A DNA stretch of 5,182 bases. It comes from Atopobium sp. GTDB taxonomy: Bacteria > Actinomycetota > Coriobacteriia > Coriobacteriales > Atopobiaceae. Positions 1 through 5,182 of the stretch are shown piece by piece. A program made the translations under genes and the position numbers. Each line of letters opens with the position of its first letter. Position 1 is the stretch's first letter. The notes below the pieces were generated by a model. It did no database searches, was not told the DNA's origin, and saw nothing but the letters and a program-made list of their open reading frames with translations. Where the stretch lies: NCBI GenBank assembly GCA_018376005.1, contig JAHACE010000094.1:1-5182 (forward strand), given 5' to 3'.

Positions 1-1
1 T

Positions 2-394
2 CCTTCGGCTCAAAATGTTGACTGGTCAAGCGATAAGACCAACTTTGTAAGCAGCTGGGGTGCTCGAATTGATGCGTATCTTGCTGGTTCCCCTCTTGCT
101 GGCTACGGCTCAACTTTTGCTGAGGCTGCATGGGCCTACGGCGTTGATCCGCGTCTATCGCCTGCTATTTCTGCAGTTGAGAGCACAAAGGGTAGGTATA
201 ACTTCCTCCCCTACAACGCATGGGGTTGGGGTTCTGCTAGCTGGGGTAGCTGGGAAGAGGCTATCTGGGATCACACGGCTGGTCTTGCTGCTGGCTATGG
301 CGGAAGGCTTTCTGTTTCTGGCGCTGCAAAGTACAACCCAGCAAATCCAAACGGTTGGTACTCGGCAGTTCTTACGCAGATGGAGCTCATCTAA
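2..394 (+). CDS. Lysozyme-like cell-wall hydrolase, C-terminal part (5' end outside window)
   Basis: An open frame runs from the left edge to TAA at 392-394 and gives 130 residues with no plausible start, so the gene begins upstream. Residues 37-64 show the pattern of a lysozyme/transglycosylase-like fold: an Ala-rich helix with YGVDP, then 'PAISAVESTKG', where Glu60 (bases 179-181) sits where such enzymes carry the catalytic acid. Next comes an aromatic, Gly-rich block, 'YNAWGWGSASWGSWEEA' (71-87), then a helical segment and a C-terminus with paired aromatics, 'NGWYSAVLTQMELI'. I recall this arrangement at the end of Coriobacteriia surface or secreted glucosaminidase-like proteins, which would cut peptidoglycan outside the membrane. 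The signal peptide and any wall-binding repeats would lie upstream and cannot be seen. The fold is fairly likely; the bond cut is not determinable. The gene converges on the EamA gene and ends 31 bases before a terminator stem. Confidence 0.72.
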   Translation, partial: PSAQNVDWSSDKTNFVSSWGARIDAYLAGSPLAGYGSTFAEAAWAYGVDPRLSPAISAVESTKGRYNFLPYNAWGWGSASWGSWEEAIWDHTAGLAAGYGGRLSVSGAAKYNPANPNGWYSAVLTQMELI

Positions 395-425
395 GCTTCT
401 ATCCACATAACCTTTAGAGAACGTT

Positions 426-455
426 AAAACCCCGCAGTTTACCTGCGGGGTTTTT
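426..455. terminator. Bidirectional intrinsic terminator between convergent genes
   Basis: A perfect 12-bp inverted repeat (426-437 with 443-454) encloses the 5-base loop TTTAC. The core is CCCCGCAG/CTGCGGGG, flanked by A and T runs. On the plus strand it ends in TTTTT after the lysozyme-like gene. On the minus strand it ends in TTTT after the EamA gene, whose stop is at 470-472. One structure can therefore end both convergent transcripts. Confidence 0.9.
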
Positions 456-469
456 GTTGTCGGGCACGG

Positions 470-1465
470 TTAGGCGGTGAGCACGACCATCGCTAGGATG
501 AGGGCAAAGCCGATGAGGTCGGCAACGCTAAAGGTAGTTCCAAGCACCAGTACGGTGGTAATGGTTGCCATAACGGGCTCGATAGTACCCAGCAGGACCG
601 CTCTAAGCGAGCCTGCATCCTTAACACCCTGCAGGTAGAGACCATACGCCAAGAAGGTTCCCACCAGCACACCAATAACTACCAGCAAAACACCAAAGGT
701 GTCCAGCTGAGGCATATGGTTCCAGGGCTGATAAAACACGGCAATAAGCGTGCCTGAGAACAGAAAAGCTAGGCCATTAACAGTAAAGCTTCCCCACTTT
801 TCCATCAGAGGCTTTGGCAAAATCGAAAGAGCTGCCTGAGCAAACGCGCACATAACGCCCCAGAAAATACCTGCTGTTGGCAGGTTAAGCGTGCCTGGAT
901 TTCCTCCTGTTACCAAGAGATAGGTGCCAATAAGCGCCAAGACAATACCAAGAATCTCTCGACGACGAGGCCAGCGCTTGCCAACCGCACAGACAAAGGC
1001 TAAAACGCCCAGCATGCCCAACGACTGCATGATTGTTGCAGTTCCAGAATTAGTAGCATTAACTGCATAAATATAAGCAACTTGCGAGAAAAGAATGGCA
1101 AACAAGCTAACCACAAATATTTTTGCCAGCTCTTTTGGCTTCCTGATGACAGTTGTGAGATTTTTTCTATCAAACGCAAAAGCAGTTCCTAAGAATAACC
1201 AGCAGGCACAAAGCTCACGAATATCAATCAACCACATCGGATCAACGTGATAGGTATCAAGCAGGTATTTTGCAGCGGTTCCAAATGCGCCCCAGGAAGC
1301 TCCACCAATCAAGACAAAGAGCATTCCTCGATAGATTTTCTTCTTGTTATCAGGGGTTATTTCAGCATCATCGCTGCCAAGTGCTTCCTCTTCTGCAGAA
1401 GCCTCTAAAGCGTCTGCAGCCTTAGAAGACTCCACATCGCTCTCATGAGAAATGAAATCATTCAT
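470..1465 (-). CDS. EamA/DMT-family transporter (ten-segment permease)
   Basis: This is a complete 331-residue inner-membrane protein of the drug/metabolite transporter superfamily. Residues 1-43 are a hydrophilic, strongly acidic cytoplasmic tail rich in Glu, Asp, Ala and Ser, ending in KKK. Two EamA repeats follow, at about 47-187 and 197-330, each with about five hydrophobic segments. Family signatures are visible: 'GGASWGAFGTAAK' in the first helix, 'NATNSGTATIMQSLGML' (136-152) in repeat 1, and 'KDAGSLRAVLLGTIEPVMA' (282-300) in repeat 2, the usual EPV-containing helix. The protein stops right after the last helix. Family members export amino acids, metabolites or drugs, or transport nucleotide sugars; the substrate cannot be read from sequence. 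ATG at 1463-1465 is chosen because the tail looks like real coding sequence, although no good ribosome binding site precedes it. Met48 is an unlikely alternative because a GAGGA directly abuts it. The gene is single, convergent with the left gene and divergent from the peptidase gene. Confidence 0.88.
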   Translation of the reverse strand: MNDFISHESDVESSKAADALEASAEEEALGSDDAEITPDNKKKIYRGMLFVLIGGASWGAFGTAAKYLLDTYHVDPMWLIDIRELCACWLFLGTAFAFDRKNLTTVIRKPKELAKIFVVSLFAILFSQVAYIYAVNATNSGTATIMQSLGMLGVLAFVCAVGKRWPRRREILGIVLALIGTYLLVTGGNPGTLNLPTAGIFWGVMCAFAQAALSILPKPLMEKWGSFTVNGLAFLFSGTLIAVFYQPWNHMPQLDTFGVLLVVIGVLVGTFLAYGLYLQGVKDAGSLRAVLLGTIEPVMATITTVLVLGTTFSVADLIGFALILAMVVLTA

Positions 1466-1482
1466 CTGGGTATAAATCTTTC

Positions 1483-1509
1483 ATTACAAAATACGGATAC
1501 AAGTGTCAC
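1483..1509 (-). promoter_or_regulatory. Candidate promoter for the EamA transporter gene
   Basis: On the minus strand GTGACA (1504-1509, five of six bases of the -35 consensus) is followed after 15 bases by TGTAAT (1483-1488, five of six of the -10 consensus). The spacing is on the short side. Transcription would start near 1476 and leave a leader of only about 11 bases before the ATG at 1465, which fits the absence of a clear Shine-Dalgarno sequence. The call rests on motif matching alone. Confidence 0.3.
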
Positions 1510-1531
1510 TTTTCCCCTGACGCGGTAGTAT
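1503..1531 (+). promoter_or_regulatory. Candidate promoter for the M16C peptidase gene
   Basis: On the plus strand GTGTCA (1503-1508) is followed after 17 bases by TAGTAT (1526-1531), each matching four of six consensus bases. Transcription would start near 1538 and give a leader of about 120 bases to the ATG at 1658. The -35 element overlaps the candidate -35 of the opposite-facing EamA promoter almost completely. No better pair was seen in the 1466-1657 spacer. Weak evidence. Confidence 0.22.
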
Positions 1532-1657
1532 CACAATAACAAAAATCCACCTTACCCCGCTTTGTGTGGAGTCTCAAGTCTCCAAACGGTTCAAATGGGC
1601 AAGATGGTTCAAAACGGCAATGATGCTCACGTAAGTTTTCGTATAGATTGGCAGCTT

Positions 1658-3307
1658 ATGACATCCAAGTATTCGCAGATGGATAGCGCGTTTTCTGTTG
1701 GTACGCTTCATGCAGAAGACAAGAGCTTTGAGGTAATCTCAGCTGAGTGGGTTAACGAGATTTCTGGCTACGCCTACATCTTTAAGCATGTTCCTACAGG
1801 TGCTCGCCTTATGTGGTTTGCCTGCGACGATGACAATCGCTCGTTTGCCATTGCTTTTAAGACACCTCCTGTAGACCACACAGGCGTCTTCCACATCTTG
1901 GAGCACTCTGTTCTCTGTGGATCCGATGCCTATCCTGTCAAGGAGCCTTTTGTTAACCTGCTCAAGACCTCTATGCAGACGTTCTTAAATGCAATGACCT
2001 ACCCCGACAAGACGGTATACCCTGTGGCCAGCACCAATGTAGCTGACTTGGAAAACTTGATGAGCGTATACCTAGACGCCGTTCTGCACCCTGCAATCTA
2101 TAAACACAAGCGCATCTTTGAACAGGAAGGTTGGCACCTAGAAGCTGACGAGCAGGGCAATCTGAGCTACAACGGCGTTGTCTTCAACGAGATGAAGGGC
2201 GCCCTCTCTGACCCTGATCGCGTGCTCTACGATTCTGTGAGCGAGGCTCTCTTCCCTGACACCGCCTACGGCAAAGAATCCGGTGGTAAGCCTCGTGCAA
2301 TCCCCGAGCTCACCTACGAGAACTTCCTGGACACCCACGCTCGCCACTACGACCTCTCTAACAGCTACACCTTCCTCTACGGCGACCTTGACTGTGAGCG
2401 TGAGCTCTCCTTCATTGCCCAGAGATTTGCAGCTGCCGAGAAACGCGATGCAGGTGCCCCTAATCCGCTTAACCTACAGGCACCCGTGTTGCCCGAGCCT
2501 GCTCAGGTCCGCATGAACACCACAGCTGACAACTCCAGCGTTGGCCTGGGCTACGTGCTTGGAACACCTGACCAGCGCAATAAGATGATGGCAGCAGATA
2601 TCTTGTTTGACACCCTCATGGGCTCCAATGAATCCCCGCTTAAGCGTGCAATTCTTGACGCAGAGCTTGGCGATGACTTTAGCTACTATCTCTCCGACGA
2701 CCTTGCCCAACCTATGCTCTTCTTGCAGCTCAAAGGCCTTAAGGAGGGCGCAGCTCAGAAGTTTCGTGAGTTGGTAGAAACCACCTGCCAGAAAATTGCC
2801 GCTGAAGGCATTGATCCAAAGAAGCTCAATGCTTCCATTGCGCTTGCAGAGTTTAACCTGCGCGAGAATGATCAGCCGTACTCAAACGGTATTGAGTACA
2901 CGCTGCGTTCGCTTTCAAGCTGGCTCTATGACGACGCACGTCCTCTGGACTACATCCGTTACGAGGACGCCATTGCCTACGTCAAAGAACTTGCAGCTCA
3001 AAAGGGCTTTGAGAAGTTGCTGCTGGAGCTCATCTGCAACAGCAAGCACGCAGCTCAAGTTGAGCTTGTCCCCACAGATGAGGGAGAGGCTCAAGAAGAA
3101 GCTGCTGAGCTGGCACAACTTCACTCCACGCTCACTGATGAGGATGTCGAGAAGATCCGTGCAGAAGTTGAAGCACTGCGTCTGGAGCAAGAAACACCTG
3201 ACGCTCCAGAAGACTTAGCCAAGCTGCCGTCCCTCTCGCTCAGTGATATCGGTGCAGGTAGAGAGCGTCCTGCTGGCTTTGGCTACACATACCGCATCCG
3301 AGCTTGA
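1658..3307 (+). CDS. M16C metallopeptidase, N-terminal half (zinc-binding domain, domain 2 and linker)
   Basis: This frame encodes 549 residues from ATG 1658, ending at TGA 3305-3307. Domain 1 carries the inverted zinc motif HILEH: His79 and His83 bind zinc and Glu82 is the catalytic base (His79 codon at 1892-1894). Glu178 in 'FNEMKGA' lies 95 residues after His83 and is the third ligand, a spacing like that of plant PreP. Other family blocks are 'EHSVLCGS', 'FLNAMTYPDKTVYPVAS', 'FEQEGWHLE' and 'SGGKPRAIPELTYENF'. Domain 2 follows, and then the charged, helical M16C-associated linker (about 423-531) ending in 'LPSLSLSDIG'. The last residues, about 'YRIRA', are out-of-frame readthrough. The start is uncertain: the frame stays open back to TTG 1562, with ATGs at 1595, 1604, 1658 and 1679, none with a clear ribosome binding site. 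Family similarity begins near 'FSVGTLH', which favours 1658 or 1679. There is no signal peptide, so the enzyme is probably cytoplasmic. Alone this half lacks the C-terminal domains that close the chamber. Confidence 0.85.
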   Translation: MTSKYSQMDSAFSVGTLHAEDKSFEVISAEWVNEISGYAYIFKHVPTGARLMWFACDDDNRSFAIAFKTPPVDHTGVFHILEHSVLCGSDAYPVKEPFVNLLKTSMQTFLNAMTYPDKTVYPVASTNVADLENLMSVYLDAVLHPAIYKHKRIFEQEGWHLEADEQGNLSYNGVVFNEMKGALSDPDRVLYDSVSEALFPDTAYGKESGGKPRAIPELTYENFLDTHARHYDLSNSYTFLYGDLDCERELSFIAQRFAAAEKRDAGAPNPLNLQAPVLPEPAQVRMNTTADNSSVGLGYVLGTPDQRNKMMAADILFDTLMGSNESPLKRAILDAELGDDFSYYLSDDLAQPMLFLQLKGLKEGAAQKFRELVETTCQKIAAEGIDPKKLNASIALAEFNLRENDQPYSNGIEYTLRSLSSWLYDDARPLDYIRYEDAIAYVKELAAQKGFEKLLLELICNSKHAAQVELVPTDEGEAQEEAAELAQLHSTLTDEDVEKIRAEVEALRLEQETPDAPEDLAKLPSLSLSDIGAGRERPAGFGYTYRIRA

Positions 3308-4463
3308 TATTCTTATTGAGAGCAACCTTGGTCACCTCTCGTTCTTCACGGATATCTATGACCGCGACACCCTTGATCAGGCACGCCCCGCCTTTATTGT
3401 TGCTGCAAGCGCTCTTGCCGAGAAAACCCAGGGGCTTGCAAGCATTCCTTCTGAGGTCTGGTCCAGTACGCGTTTTGATGACTTGGGCCGCCTCAAGAAC
3501 ATCTTGATTCAGCGCCGTATTGCGCAGGAACAGTACTTTGTGGGAGCTGGTCATACCGCAGCACAAAATAAGGCTTTAACCTCCTACTCTGCTGCTAGCC
3601 GCGTAAACGATGCTCTAGCAGGCGTTGGCTTCTACGAGTACCTAAAGAACCTGCTTGCCAACTGGGACGAGCGCGCTCCTCAGCTTGCAAAAGACCTGGA
3701 TGCGCTTACTTGTAAGATTTTCCGCGCAGACAACGTTACGGTCAGCTTTACCGGCTCCACTCAGAGCCGTGAGGCATTCTGGCAAGTAGCTGGAGATCTT
3801 AACCTCAAGAAGGGCAATGAATCGCAGGTAGACAGTGCAACGCAGACGCTTGTTGTGCCTGAAGGCAACTTGCAGCACGTGGCATACATCATTCCATCAA
3901 ACGTTTCCTACGTTGGTCTCTCCTATCCAAACGTTGCTCACGCAACTCATGAACAGCAGGGTAACTGGCTCATTGCCACCAGAGTTCTTGGTCTTGATTA
4001 CCTGTGGAACGAGGTTCGCGTCAAGGGTGGCGCTTATGGCGTTATGTTTAGAAACTCCATCGCTGGCCTGCAGAGCTTTGTCTCCTACCGAGACCCTGCG
4101 CTTGATGCAACCCTTGACCGCTATGTTGGTGCAGGTAGCTGGCTCTCTGAGTGGACTCCAGACGCTGACGAGTTTGAGGGCTATGTAGTTGCCTCTGTTG
4201 CTGGCGTTGACGCTCCTGTTCCCGCTCGCATGCTTGCCCGCAGGCAGGACATTGAGTATTTCAATCACCGTGACCCAGAGCGTCTTCTTAAACTTCGCGA
4301 GAAGATTCTTCACGCCCAGGTTGAAGACATTAAGGCACTGGGAAGCACTATGCCTCAAAGCTATGATGACCTCTCGATTGTTGTCTTTGGCGCAAAGGAT
4401 GCCATTGAAGCCTCCAAGCTTGGTCTTGAGGTTGTCGACCTCTTTGGCGGCCAGGAGAACTAG
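3243..4463 (+). CDS. M16C metallopeptidase, C-terminal half (rest of domain 3, and domain 4)
   Basis: This frame is open from a GTG at 3243 to TAG 4461-4463, 406 codons. Only the part from about 3279 ('LATHTASELDILIESNLG') looks like native peptidase; the 12 or so residues before it are the other frame of the upstream half. Typical M16C blocks follow: the domain 3 stretch with 'SEVWSSTRFDDLGRLKNIL' and 'SYSAASRVNDALAGVGFYEYLK', then domain 4 with 'YPNVAHATHEQQGNWL' and 'LWNEVRVKGGAYGVMF'. Arg259 and Tyr265 of this frame (codons at 4017-4019 and 4035-4037) have the six-residue spacing of the Arg/Tyr pair that contacts substrate in PreP. No ribosome binding site precedes the GTG, and no in-frame ATG exists until deep in domain 4, so separate translation is unlikely. 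Read it as the displaced 3' half of the gene that starts near 1658. Confidence 0.82.
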   Translation: MISVQVESVLLALATHTASELDILIESNLGHLSFFTDIYDRDTLDQARPAFIVAASALAEKTQGLASIPSEVWSSTRFDDLGRLKNILIQRRIAQEQYFVGAGHTAAQNKALTSYSAASRVNDALAGVGFYEYLKNLLANWDERAPQLAKDLDALTCKIFRADNVTVSFTGSTQSREAFWQVAGDLNLKKGNESQVDSATQTLVVPEGNLQHVAYIIPSNVSYVGLSYPNVAHATHEQQGNWLIATRVLGLDYLWNEVRVKGGAYGVMFRNSIAGLQSFVSYRDPALDATLDRYVGAGSWLSEWTPDADEFEGYVVASVAGVDAPVPARMLARRQDIEYFNHRDPERLLKLREKILHAQVEDIKALGSTMPQSYDDLSIVVFGAKDAIEASKLGLEVVDLFGGQEN

Positions 4464-4465
4464 GT

Positions 4466-4484
4466 TTGCTATCAGCAATAGCAA
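4466..4484 (+). other. Small hairpin just after the peptidase stop codon
   Basis: TTGCTAT (4466-4472) and ATAGCAA (4478-4484) form a perfect 7-bp inverted repeat around the loop CAGCA. It begins two bases after the TAG at 4461-4463 and ends three bases before the terminator stem. It has no T tract of its own, so it is not a terminator. It could stabilise the 3' end of the transcript or be incidental. Confidence 0.4.
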
Positions 4485-4487
4485 CGC

Positions 4488-4522
4488 AAAACCCTGTCAT
4501 GCGTGCGCATGACAGGGTTTTT
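4488..4522. terminator. Bidirectional intrinsic terminator between the peptidase and permease genes
   Basis: A perfect 16-bp inverted repeat (4488-4503 with 4506-4521) has core CCCTGTCATGCG/CGCATGACAGGG. The two-base centre means the real loop is probably the tetraloop GTGC closed by 15 pairs. The plus strand ends in TTTTT (4518-4522), the minus strand in TTTT. It lies 24 bases after the peptidase stop and about 60 bases beyond the stop of the minus-strand permease gene, so it can serve both. Confidence 0.9.
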
Positions 4523-4584
4523 CTTGTGAGGCATGAGGTGCAGCTAGACGGTCTTCTCGCCAGATGACGCGCTTAGGCAGTGGG

Positions 4585-5182
4585 CTACTCGCTTCTCAGT
4601 GCCTGAACTGGGTCGGACTTAGCCGCCCTACCTGCAGGAATAAGACCTGCAAGGAGCGTCAAAACAACGCTAATCAGAATCAAAATGAGCGCACCATTCA
4701 GCGGCAAGACCACCAAATTGTCCACGTTAAACATGGCTTTGACCACAGCATTTGCGGGCAAAATGAGCAGCTGCGTAATGCCAATACCCATAACACCAGA
4801 GATAAGGCCCTCAATAAACGTCTCAGCATTGAATACGTTGGCAATGTCTCGCCTGGAAGCACCAATGGAGCGCAGAATACCAATTTCCTTTTTACGTTCA
4901 AGGACCGAGATAAACGTAATGATGCCAATCATGATGCTAGAAACAACAAGCGAGATAGATACAAATGCAATAAGCATGGCCGAGATCATATCAACAATCA
5001 GCGTAACAGAGCTCATCAGCGCGCCGACAATGTCGGTATAGGTAATTACCTTAGACTCTTCGCCAGCAGCCTTTGCGTCGGCATTGTACGTATTAAGAAT
5101 TTCAACAATCTTTTCTTTACTTGCAAAGTCTTTCGGATAAATGTTGATTGACGTGGGCTTATTAAGGTCCGCATATCCCATC
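4585..5182 (-). CDS. ABC transporter permease, FtsX-like C-terminal domain (5' end outside window)
   Basis: The frame is open from the right edge to the stop at 4585-4587 and shows about 198 C-terminal residues. The Met near the edge (5179-5181) is probably internal, because 'GYADLNKPTSINIYPKDFASKEKI' reads as the end of an extracellular domain already in progress. An FtsX/MacB-type permease domain follows: hydrophobic segments at about 57-90, 117-140 and 157-182, with the cytoplasmic motif 'ERKKEIGILRSIGASRRDI' (95-113) after the first, and the family ending 'IPAGRAAKSDPVQALRSE'. Relatives work with an ATP-binding protein, either separate or fused at the N-terminus, to expel peptides or lipoproteins or to drive cell-wall hydrolases by mechanotransmission. 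The missing 5' part would show which. The segment 'EILNTYNADAKAAGEESKVITYTDI' resembles large Firmicutes/Actinobacteria permeases linked to antimicrobial-peptide resistance, but that is only a lean. The gene converges on the peptidase gene. Confidence 0.87.
   Translation of the reverse strand, partial: MGYADLNKPTSINIYPKDFASKEKIVEILNTYNADAKAAGEESKVITYTDIVGALMSSVTLIVDMISAMLIAFVSISLVVSSIMIGIITFISVLERKKEIGILRSIGASRRDIANVFNAETFIEGLISGVMGIGITQLLILPANAVVKAMFNVDNLVVLPLNGALILILISVVLTLLAGLIPAGRAAKSDPVQALRSE

Larger units (their letters stand above)
1658..4463 (+). pseudogene. M16C presequence-protease-like metallopeptidase gene, interrupted by frameshift with internal deletion
   Basis: Two overlapping frames together encode one insulinase-family M16C protein of the PreP/HypA type, normally a single chain of roughly 970-1000 residues folded as four related domains around a closed chamber in which short peptides are degraded. 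The N-terminal part ends with the usual linker ending, 'LAKLPSLSLSDIG'. The C-terminal part starts abruptly at 'ATHTASELDILIESNLG'. Family members have a further stretch there, including the strands that open domain 3, so I infer about 45-65 codons are missing. Going from frame 2 to frame 3 needs a deletion of length 2 modulo 3. The join lies near 3275-3295. Everything else looks intact: zinc site, distal Glu, Arg/Tyr pair and normal ending, so the lesion is recent or an assembly artefact. Summed length plus the gap fits the family. The peptidase identity is firm; true pseudogene versus sequence error is unresolved. Confidence 0.75.

Noticed and set aside
60..410. Plus-strand frame with a GTG start and a Leu/Arg-rich product at the left edge
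   Set aside because: It overlaps in another frame the lysozyme-like reading, which has family motifs and ends sensibly before the terminator.
1568..1583. GGAG...CTCC as a leader hairpin or riboswitch stem
   Set aside because: Only four base pairs with an eight-base loop and no further conserved structure around it.
1562..1657. Peptidase start at the TTG at 1562
   Set aside because: No ribosome binding site, a rare start codon, and the first 32 residues do not resemble the family N-terminus. It is kept only as an outer limit.
3262..3307. Programmed ribosomal frameshift
   Set aside because: No slippery heptamer, run of identical bases or adjacent stem-loop is visible, and a frameshift would not explain the missing residues.
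3243..4463. A separate second subunit, making a two-chain M16 peptidase like known heterodimeric family members
   Set aside because: The GTG at 3243 has no ribosome binding site and the next in-frame ATG lies deep in domain 4. The first dozen residues are not family sequence and the opening of domain 3 is missing, so the chain would not fold as a proper half.
3897..4484. Long open frame on the minus strand opposite the 3' half of the peptidase gene (195 codons)
   Set aside because: The opposite strand has clear family sequence with catalytic-domain residues. The antisense product has no recognisable domain and its start lies in the terminator region.
4564..5151. Long plus-strand open frame opposite the permease gene (195 codons)
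   Set aside because: The product is rich in Asn, Arg, His and Gln, as expected from antisense of a membrane protein gene, while the minus strand encodes an unmistakable FtsX domain.

Overview
The window looks like ordinary bacterial chromosome. It has closely spaced single genes, short spacers and hairpin terminators with T tracts, and base composition that looks balanced by eye. The Trp/Gly-rich lysozyme-like C-terminus at the left edge and the PreP-like M16C peptidase resemble proteins I associate with Actinomycetota of class Coriobacteriia (Atopobium/Lancefieldella/Olsenella group). That placement is from memory and is only moderately secure.

Layout from left to right. Bases 2-394 (+) hold the 3' end of a secreted-type lysozyme-like cell-wall hydrolase gene. 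Bases 426-455 hold a strong terminator between convergent genes. Bases 470-1465 (-) encode a complete ten-segment EamA/DMT-type transporter. Bases 1466-1657 are the divergent spacer that should carry promoters for both flanking genes. Bases 1658-4463 (+) hold an insulinase-family M16C (presequence-protease-like) zinc metallopeptidase gene. Bases 4466-4521 hold two successive hairpins, the second a terminator. Bases 4585-5182 (-) hold the 3' end of a gene for an FtsX-type ABC transporter permease that runs off the right edge.

The main anomaly is in the peptidase gene. The N-terminal half carries the HxxEH zinc site and the distal Glu ligand. It is read in one frame up to a TGA at 3305-3307. 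The C-terminal half carries the Arg/Tyr pair of the last domain and continues in another frame up to the TAG at 4461-4463. The frame change comes with an apparent loss of about 45-65 codons that the family normally has at the start of its third domain. This looks like a short deletion of length 2 modulo 3 near 3275-3295, either a real inactivating lesion or an assembly error. It does not look like programmed frameshifting or a two-gene design.

The genes do not form an operon: orientations alternate (+, -, +, -) and both convergent gaps hold a terminator that can work in both directions. I found no tRNA, rRNA, CRISPR array, insertion sequence, att site or phage gene. No stretch above 300 bases lacks a gene. 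I do not see an undescribed system here; the broken peptidase is the point most worth checking.
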